Positions 1 to 3,981 of a stretch of 5,497 bases of DNA are shown here, piece by piece (position 1 is the stretch's first letter; every line of letters begins with the position of its first letter). The stretch is from positions 1 to 5,497 of the forward strand of contig JAJYNF010000191.1 of the NCBI GenBank assembly GCA_021786455.1. Reading direction: 5' to 3'. The DNA is from Acidobacteriota bacterium (GTDB lineage Bacteria; Acidobacteriota; Terriglobia; UBA7540). The notes under the pieces were generated by a model, which saw only the letters and a list, made by a program, of their open reading frames with translations, searched no databases and was not told where the DNA came from. Position numbers and translations under genes: made by a program.

Positions 1-14
1 GTGAGGTAGCCCGG

Positions 15-43
15 AGTCTAACGACCGGCGCTGGGGGTGTCAA
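15..43 (-). promoter_or_regulatory. Near-consensus sigma-70 promoter firing out of the left edge
   Basis: Read on the minus strand, a perfect -35 hexamer TTGACA (43-38) is followed by exactly 17 bases and then TAGACT (20-15), which matches TATAAT at four of six positions. Transcription would start near position 8 and leave the window at once, so the gene it serves lies to the left and is not visible. A strong -35 with optimal spacing and a start this close to an unseen gene would suit a tRNA or other highly expressed gene, but that is inference. It lies about 125 bp beyond the stop of the MFS gene on the same strand, so it would separate the next transcription unit from the gat operon. Confidence 0.6.
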
Positions 44-123
44 GCAAGCTGGCATCGTGGAAAGTTCAAAAGTGCCCATCACGCCGTTGGAGGCGCCGGT
101 TATTTTTTGGAAGCATCGCGGAA

Positions 124-147
124 GGTTGCCCTCGAATATCGGGCACC
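124..147 (-). repeat. Imperfect hairpin just past the MFS stop codon
   Basis: GGTTGCCC (124-131) pairs with GGGCACC (141-147) with one bulged T and a 9-base loop. It lies 21-44 bases past the stop codon of the MFS gene in its direction of transcription, where a 3' end hairpin would be expected. No T run follows on the minus strand, so it is not a standard intrinsic terminator. It may be a transcript end structure or chance. Apart from this and the promoter at 15-43, I see nothing in 1-167. Confidence 0.2.
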
Positions 148-167
148 GCAAGCCACGCGGGTTTGCT

Positions 168-1382
168 CTAGCCTTCCGCGCGGGTCACCACCCATGACAG
201 CCCTCCAACCGCAACCGAAGAGATTATCGGAACCCACAAAATATTCAACATCCCTCGTAACGCCAGCCAGCCGCCGAGGACTGGCGCCGCCGTTCCTCCA
301 ATCAAGGCCAGCGTCATAATCGCGCCAAACACGGTTCCGGTTTCGCGTGGGAAGCGGTCGCCGGCAACCCCCAGCGCAGTGGGGAAAATAGCCGACATCC
401 CAAAGCCTATGATCATCAGGCCTAGAAGCCCGGAGGCCACGTGCCGGGACGCATAGGTGACCGCCGTGCCCGTGGCCACGACGGCGGCAGAGCCCAGAAG
501 CGTCTTCCGGCTACCAAGAATTCGGAGATATTGCGACGCGAAAAGCCGGCCAACACCCATCGCAGCAGTGAGGCCCCCGAGGATGAGAAGGGCCTCCCTC
601 GGCGCGAGCGCAAACAAGCCCGCCGCCATTTTGCCGGTCCATACAAACATGCAGTTTTCAGCGCCAGATTCAAAAAATAGCAACACTCCAAAAAGCCACA
701 CTGAGGGGTTCTCCAAGACGCCAAGCAAACTGTTGAGAGTGGCTCCTCGCCGCGTGGGCGCGGGAAAACGCAAAATGACAACGGGAATCAAAATCGCTGC
801 CGTCAGTAGAGCCATCAACCGCAACAGGAAGGCATCTGGAATCGCTGTTGCTTGGCCTGCCGTTCCGAGCGCGGGGTGCTGCGTCCGACTCGCCCAGGAC
901 ATCAGCAGTGGAGCGGCCAACGCGCCCAGGCTGAAAGAAAACCCCAACCGATTGAGCGCTGCACTGCGGCCTTCGGGGCGTAAGTCCGCCACGAGCGCGT
1001 TGGTGGCAGTGTTCAAAACGCCGCCTCCTAAGCCGTAGGCCAGCGCCGCTGCCGCGAGTTCCGGGTAACTATGGCATTCTGGCATCAACGCCAAAGAACC
1101 TGCCACCAAGGCCAGCGCAACGGCCAGGGCCGGCCGTGTTCCGAGCGTATCCAACACGGGTCCGATAAGGGCCGTGGCAACTAGAATCCCCGCCAGCGGA
1201 AACGAACCCAAGCTTCCCGCTTGCACCGTGCTCACTGCCAATGACGGCAAGAGCGAACCCATCAGGAGCAGAATCATTCCGAAAAGGAACATGCAGGCGC
1301 TGGCGGTGAAAAACAGAGCGCCCTGCCGAATACTTCGCCTATTTTCGGCGCCGCTGGGCATCTCTGGCATCATACATCGCAT
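168..1382 (-). CDS. MFS transporter, FHS (fucose permease-like) type
   Basis: This is a 404-residue inner-membrane protein with about twelve hydrophobic segments, roughly at residues 22-48, 58-80, 84-100, 106-133, 143-163, 184-205, 225-245, 262-283, 293-310, 315-338, 348-372 and 378-400, matching the usual MFS size and fold. The loop after segment 2 has the MFS signature G74-x3-D78-x2-G81-x-R83. Segment 4 (GGGVLNTATNAL, 119-130), the acidic residue in segment 7 (E238 in FFESGAEN) and segment 10 (GFGMSAIFPTALG) resemble the FHS/FucP branch, which moves sugars and other small solutes with protons. The substrate cannot be read from the sequence. The start at 1382 lacks a clear ribosome site, and Met4, Met5 or Met8 are possible starts. 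It lies 65 bp downstream of gatA on the same strand with no obvious terminator between them, so read-through is plausible. A functional link to gatA is not evident. Confidence 0.85.
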   Translation of the reverse strand: MRCMMPEMPSGAENRRSIRQGALFFTASACMFLFGMILLLMGSLLPSLAVSTVQAGSLGSFPLAGILVATALIGPVLDTLGTRPALAVALALVAGSLALMPECHSYPELAAAALAYGLGGGVLNTATNALVADLRPEGRSAALNRLGFSFSLGALAAPLLMSWASRTQHPALGTAGQATAIPDAFLLRLMALLTAAILIPVVILRFPAPTRRGATLNSLLGVLENPSVWLFGVLLFFESGAENCMFVWTGKMAAGLFALAPREALLILGGLTAAMGVGRLFASQYLRILGSRKTLLGSAAVVATGTAVTYASRHVASGLLGLMIIGFGMSAIFPTALGVAGDRFPRETGTVFGAIMTLALIGGTAAPVLGGWLALRGMLNILWVPIISSVAVGGLSWVVTRAEG

Positions 1383-1447
1383 GAGGGTGATTTGGGCTGC
1401 CGTGCGGGTGGGCCGGACGGGCGATGAAGCTTTCTAACTCGGGATAT

Positions 1448-2932
1448 CTACGTCCCGGTATGGGGAAGGTTCGGTGAGCCGGCAATTTCGAACCCGCCCG
1501 CCTTTTCAAAAGCGTAGGCGAGTTGGAGCAGTCGCGCTTCATCAAAGTGGCCGGCGAGGATTTGCATCCCGACGGGCAGGGGCGGATTCCCGCGAGTCCT
1601 TCCGCAAGGGACGGAGATTCCCGGAATGCCGGCGAGCGAAGCGGTGACCGTATAGATATCGGCCAAGTACATTTGGAGAGGATCATCAAGGCGTTCTCCG
1701 AGCTTGAAGGGCGGGATGGGAGACGTGGGCGTGACGAGCGCGTCCACTTCGTCGAAGGCCTCGATGAAATCGCGCGTGATCAAGGTGCGGACTTGTTGAG
1801 CCTTCAGGTAGTAAGCGTCGTAATAACCGGAGCTGAGCGCGTACGTGCCGAGCATGATGCGTCGCTTCACCTCCGCGCCAAAGCCGCGGTTGCGCGTTTT
1901 CTTGTACATGTCCCGGAGGTCCGCGTATTCCGGAGCGCGCAGGCCGTAGCGAACCCCGTCATAGCGCGCCAGATTCGAGCTGGCTTCCGCGGTGCAGATG
2001 AGGTAGTAGCAGGCGATGGCGTATTCGGTGTGAGGCAAGCGGATCGGAACAACCTCGCAACCCAAAGCACAAAGGAGTTTTATCCCATTCTCGATGGGTC
2101 CGGCGATTTCCGCGTTCAGCCCCTTGAAGTACTCCTCCGGCACGCCGATCTTCAAACCCTTCACGCTTTCCTCAAGCCCCGCTTCGTAATCGGGAACGGG
2201 GATGTCGGCCGAGGTCGAATCCAGCGGGTCGCGTCCGGCGATGACGCTGAGTACCCGCGCCACGTCACGAACCGAACGGGCAAAAGGACCAATGTGGTCG
2301 AGCGAAGAGGCGAACGCCACTAATCCATAGCGCGAAACGCGGCCATAAGTGCCCATCAGGCCGACCACGCCGCAGAAGGCGGCCGGTTGGCGAATGGAAC
2401 CCCCCGTGTCCGATCCTAGCGCGACCATGGCCGTGTTCGCGGCCACCGCCGCTGCCGACCCTCCGCTCGAGCCGCCTGGCACCCGGGTCAAGTCGCGCGG
2501 ATTGCGCGTGGGGAAGAAGGCGGAATTTTCTGTCGAAGAACCCATCGCAAATTCGTCGCAATTAGTTTTGCCGAGAATCATGCCACCGGCTTCTTCCAGC
2601 CTCTCCACGGCGGTAGCGGAATAGGGAGCGATATAATTTTCCAGCATTTTCGAGGCGCAGGTATTCGCCAGACCTCGGATCAGAATCACGTCTTTGACCG
2701 CCACGGGCACGCCCTCCAGCGGACGCAGCGCTCCGCCAGCCGCAAGGCGCCGATCCGCCGCTCGCGCTTGCTGAAGCGCGCGCTCCGCGGACACAGCGAG
2801 AAAGCTGTGAACTTCAGAATCCCGCCGCTCGACCCAATCCAAGTGGGCGCGAAGGATCTCTTCCGCCGAAGTCTGCCGGCGAGCAAGGAGGTCCTGAAGC
2901 GCGTGAATGCCGAGCGTTGTAAGTTCCGTCAT
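1448..2932 (-). CDS. gatA: Asp-tRNA(Asn)/Glu-tRNA(Gln) amidotransferase subunit A
   Basis: The 494-residue protein is the amidase subunit of GatCAB. It hydrolyses glutamine and passes ammonia to GatB, which amidates Glu-tRNA(Gln) or Asp-tRNA(Asn) in the cytoplasm. The amidase-signature triad is complete: K80 (VAVKD), cis-Ser S155 (PGGSSGGSAA) and nucleophile S179 (GSDTGGSI). Each is one residue beyond the Staphylococcus aureus GatA numbering I recall (79, 154, 178). TNCDEFAMGSSTENSAF (123-139), YGRVSRYGLVAFASSLD (196-212) and the C-terminal VPVGMQI-like stretch (PLPVGMQIL) are typical, and the length is normal (about 480-495). One oddity is that the usual GLKPT before YGRVS reads GLMGT (191-195). 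The ATG at 2932 gives a normal N-terminus (MTELTTLGIHALQDLL) but has no good Shine-Dalgarno sequence. It lies 84 bp downstream of gatC. gatB is not adjacent and is presumably elsewhere. Confidence 0.97.
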   Translation of the reverse strand: MTELTTLGIHALQDLLARRQTSAEEILRAHLDWVERRDSEVHSFLAVSAERALQQARAADRRLAAGGALRPLEGVPVAVKDVILIRGLANTCASKMLENYIAPYSATAVERLEEAGGMILGKTNCDEFAMGSSTENSAFFPTRNPRDLTRVPGGSSGGSAAAVAANTAMVALGSDTGGSIRQPAAFCGVVGLMGTYGRVSRYGLVAFASSLDHIGPFARSVRDVARVLSVIAGRDPLDSTSADIPVPDYEAGLEESVKGLKIGVPEEYFKGLNAEIAGPIENGIKLLCALGCEVVPIRLPHTEYAIACYYLICTAEASSNLARYDGVRYGLRAPEYADLRDMYKKTRNRGFGAEVKRRIMLGTYALSSGYYDAYYLKAQQVRTLITRDFIEAFDEVDALVTPTSPIPPFKLGERLDDPLQMYLADIYTVTASLAGIPGISVPCGRTRGNPPLPVGMQILAGHFDEARLLQLAYAFEKAGGFEIAGSPNLPHTGT

Positions 2933-3016
2933 CGGTGCTTGGAAAACCGCTGAAAGATGTTTCGCCCCGCTGTTGCGCGGCGGCGGATGATAGACTGCGT
3001 TTTCATCGGGGGCGCT

Positions 3017-3319
3017 TCACTCTCTCTCGATGACCTTGGGGACTTTGAAGCAGCCTCCGCCGTGCTCCGGCGCGTTGACCAAGGTCTCTTCACGGCCAAG
3101 ACCGGTGCGCGCTTGATCGGCCCGCAGCGGGGGGCTTTGGGTCTCGGCAAAGGTTACCTGCGCCATCGGTTCGATGCGAGTCGTATCCACTTCATTCAAT
3201 TTCTGGACATATTTCAGGATGGCATCGAGTTGCGGCAGAAATCTCTGCACTTCCGCGTCCGTGAGCTCGAGGTGCGCAAGCTCCGCGACGTATCGAACGT
3301 CTTTTTCCGTCATTGCCAT
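3017..3319 (-). CDS. gatC: Asp-tRNA(Asn)/Glu-tRNA(Gln) amidotransferase subunit C
   Basis: This 100-residue protein is the small subunit that wraps around the GatA-GatB interface and stabilises the amidotransferase. The family pattern is clear: an N-terminal helical part TEKDVRYVAELAHLELTDAE (4-23), a middle QLDAILKYVQKLNEVDT (30-46), and a C-terminal strip ending in NAPEHGGGCFKVPKVIE (82-98), close to the family's usual NAP...GGFFRVPKVIE. The length is typical (about 95-100). There are two in-frame starts. ATG 3319 overlaps the upstream DUF721 stop by 10 bp, while ATG 3313 (MTEKDV) would give a classic 4-bp ATGA overlap. A weak AGAGA stretch lies just upstream and does not decide between them. 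The overlap indicates translational coupling with the DUF721 gene. Confidence 0.95.
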   Translation of the reverse strand: MAMTEKDVRYVAELAHLELTDAEVQRFLPQLDAILKYVQKLNEVDTTRIEPMAQVTFAETQSPPLRADQARTGLGREETLVNAPEHGGGCFKVPKVIERE

Positions 3320-3654
3320 AAATCTCTTTTTCGCTCCCGGCTGTTCTTTCCTCGGACCTCGCTTGCTGTCGGCGCGGTACGGACTCTCACTTGCCGGATG
3401 ACCGGTTCACCAAGAAAACGGTTGACTTGCGTCTGAATCTCTTTCGAGAGTGCCTGGAGTTGAGTGGCCCAGCAATCGCCGTCGGTTTCCAGGACTAGCG
3501 TGCCGCCTCCGAACCTCACGGGGCGTGAGTGCTCGGCGACGGCATGGCCCGCCACCCGAGGCCACAGCGGAGCTAGAACCTCCGCCAAGCGCGGGTCGCC
3601 CCGGTGAACCTGACGCTTGAAGATACGAGGCAGGAAGTTCCCAATTTCTTCCAT
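3310..3654 (-). CDS. DUF721 / DciA-like protein
   Basis: This 114-residue protein belongs to the DUF721 family. It has an N-terminal helical part (1-30), then LWPRVAGHAVAEHSRPVRF (30-48), GGTLVLETDGDCWATQLQALSKEI (50-73) and IRQVRVR (86-92), matching the family pattern of W-x-x-V-x-G-x2-(I/V)-A-x-H-(S/T)-x-P followed by L-x-V-x2-D-x3-W-x2-(E/Q)-L. The C-terminus (95-114) is short, basic and probably disordered. Members such as DciA bind the replicative helicase DnaB and help load it in bacteria that lack DnaC. Whether this copy does so is inference, since many DUF721 proteins are uncharacterised. It is the first gene of the apparent gatC-gatA operon, and its stop overlaps the gatC start. A perfect AAGGAGG lies 16 bases before this ATG, unusually far, but no nearer in-frame start exists. 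Confidence 0.85.
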   Translation of the reverse strand: MEEIGNFLPRIFKRQVHRGDPRLAEVLAPLWPRVAGHAVAEHSRPVRFGGGTLVLETDGDCWATQLQALSKEIQTQVNRFLGEPVIRQVRVRTAPTASEVRGKNSRERKRDLWQ

Positions 3655-3670
3655 ACGCCGCTCGAGCCAA

Positions 3671-3677
3671 CCTCCTT
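3671..3677 (-). promoter_or_regulatory. Distant Shine-Dalgarno AAGGAGG for the DUF721 gene
   Basis: On the minus strand AAGGAGG is a full anti-16S match, but 16 bases separate it from the ATG at 3654, against the usual 5-9. In-frame codons between them (TGG CTC GAG CGG CGT) contain no start. A TTG directly after the motif is out of frame and opens only a shadow reading frame. The site may be weak, or the motif may be incidental. Confidence 0.4.
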
Positions 3678-3702
3678 CAAGCTGTTAGTGCAATGACCAG
3701 CG

Positions 3703-3711
3703 AGTTTAGCA
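3703..3711 (-). promoter_or_regulatory. Extended -10 promoter candidate for the DUF721-gatCA operon
   Basis: Read on the minus strand, TGCTAAACT fits the extended -10 form TG-n-TATAAT, with four of six hexamer matches. No good -35 precedes it; the nearest candidate, TTACGC, is poor. Transcription would begin near 3696, giving a leader of about 42 bases before the DUF721 start and including the AAGGAGG motif. The position is right but the sequence support is moderate. Confidence 0.35.
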
Positions 3712-3728
3712 CAATCTTGTCCCGGCGT

Positions 3729-3785
3729 AACCGGCCTTTTTGGCGCTGAGCGAAATGAGAATATATTTACTTGAGATGGCCGGTT
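3729..3785. repeat. 8-bp inverted repeat flanking an AT-rich promoter-like block
   Basis: AACCGGCC (3729-3736) and GGCCGGTT (3778-3785) are perfect reverse complements separated by 41 bases. The enclosed segment is the only AT-rich stretch of the intergenic region and includes TATATT on both strands. The arrangement could be paired operator half-sites for a looping or dimeric regulator, or chance in GC-rich DNA. Confidence 0.3.
3740..3767 (+). promoter_or_regulatory. Distal promoter candidate for the acyl-CoA synthetase gene
   Basis: TTGGCG (3740-3745, four of six to TTGACA), a 16-base spacer and TATATT (3762-3767, five of six to TATAAT) form the best plus-strand promoter by hexamer score. 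It would start near 3774 and give a leader of about 208 bases containing all the hairpins at 3802-3941. The same AT-rich block also reads TATATT on the minus strand, so its orientation is uncertain. Confidence 0.35.
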
Positions 3786-3797
3786 GGCAGTCGCCAA
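3784..3797. repeat. Short palindrome TTGGC-N4-GCCAA
   Basis: TTGGC (3784-3788) and GCCAA (3793-3797) form a perfect 5-bp inverted repeat with a 4-base centre, directly abutting the longer inverted repeat ending at 3785. It could be an operator half-site pair. It is short enough to occur by chance, so support is weak. Confidence 0.2.
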
Positions 3798-3801
3798 GTC
3801 A

Positions 3802-3848
3802 CCCACAACCCTCTGTGCGCCTTGCTCGCGGGTCGTGGGCGGACAGAG
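3802..3848 (+). promoter_or_regulatory. Two overlapping, mutually exclusive stem-loops in the divergent leader
   Basis: Stem A pairs CCCACAACC (3802-3810) with GGTCGTGGG (3831-3839), eight of nine bases, around a 20-base loop. Stem B pairs 3811-3821 (CTCTGT-g-CGCC) with 3838-3848 (GGCG-g-ACAGAG), ten pairs with one internal mismatch. The 5' arm of B lies in the loop of A, and the arms overlap at 3838-3839, so both cannot form fully together. Switching between alternative structures is how riboswitches and attenuators work, but no T run follows and I do not recognise a known RNA family here. It is transcribed only if the distal promoter at 3740-3767, or one nearby, is real. Confidence 0.3.
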
Positions 3849-3871
3849 CTTATCCGTCTCCGGCGACGGTT

Positions 3872-3889
3872 GCGTGATGGGGGTCACGC
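3872..3889 (+). promoter_or_regulatory. CRP/FNR-family-like operator GCGTGA-N6-TCACGC
   Basis: GCGTGA (3872-3877) and TCACGC (3884-3889) are perfect 6-bp inverted arms with a 6-base centre. The core GTGA-N6-TCAC is the invariant part of the CRP-type consensus TGTGA-N6-TCACA. It lies 93-110 bases before the acyl-CoA synthetase start and is centred at 3880.5, about 62 bases before the start predicted from the -10 at 3928-3936, near the classical class I activator position. Regulator identity and binding are inference. Confidence 0.4.
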
Positions 3890-3900
3890 GGGTGCGTGAC
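3883..3900 (+). repeat. Perfect hairpin GTCACGC-GGGT-GCGTGAC
   Basis: Seven-base perfect arms (3883-3889 and 3894-3900) enclose a 4-base loop. The left arm is also the right half of the palindrome at 3872-3889, so the segment carries GCGTGA, TCACGC and GCGTGA in a row. As DNA this gives overlapping operator pairs; as RNA it gives two competing hairpins. Confidence 0.45.
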
Positions 3901-3901
3901 G

Positions 3902-3961
3902 ACGGTGGCAGCCGTTCGGTCGGTGTATGGTATGCTGACCGTCTGGCAGCTTGCCCGGGCA
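3902..3961 (+). repeat. Run of short inverted repeats before the start codon
   Basis: Three more short dyads follow. ACGG (3902-3905) pairs with CCGT (3912-3915). CGGTCGG (3917-3923) pairs with CTGACCG (3935-3941), seven pairs including one G-T, around an 11-base loop. TGCCCGGGCA (3952-3961) is a 10-base palindrome. A similar CCGTC-N6-GACGG dyad lies at 3854-3869. Each alone could be chance in GC-rich DNA; their succession is what stands out. Confidence 0.3.
3928..3936 (+). promoter_or_regulatory. Proximal extended -10 promoter candidate for the acyl-CoA synthetase gene
   Basis: TGGTATGCT has the TG-n extension and a hexamer matching TATAAT at four of six positions. No -35 is recognisable at 16-18 bases upstream, as expected for an activator-dependent promoter. 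A start near 3942-3943 would leave a leader of about 40 bases and place the CRP-like palindrome at about -62. Confidence 0.3.
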
Positions 3962-3981
3962 CATGTTTTTTGGGGCCATCC

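Noticed and set aside
80..117. Possible intrinsic terminator: CGCC-GTTGGA-GGCG with a later T run
   Set aside because: The stem is only four to five pairs and the T6 run is about nine bases away on the plus strand; on the minus strand the T run is shorter and also distant.
457..1038. 193-codon open frame on the plus strand
   Set aside because: It is antisense to the MFS gene, has a low-complexity basic and proline-rich product, and lacks a credible ribosome site.
1383..1447. Terminator or promoter between gatA and the MFS gene
   Set aside because: Only weak GC-rich pairing is visible, with no T run and no convincing -35/-10 pair in these 65 bases.
1523..2323. 266-codon open frame on the plus strand
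   Set aside because: It is antisense to gatA, whose motifs and catalytic triad run through the same bases; the product has no recognisable fold.
3407..3670. Alternative 87-codon frame starting with TTG directly after AAGGAGG
   Set aside because: It is in a different frame from the DUF721 protein, which matches its family; the TTG is too close to the motif and the product is low complexity.
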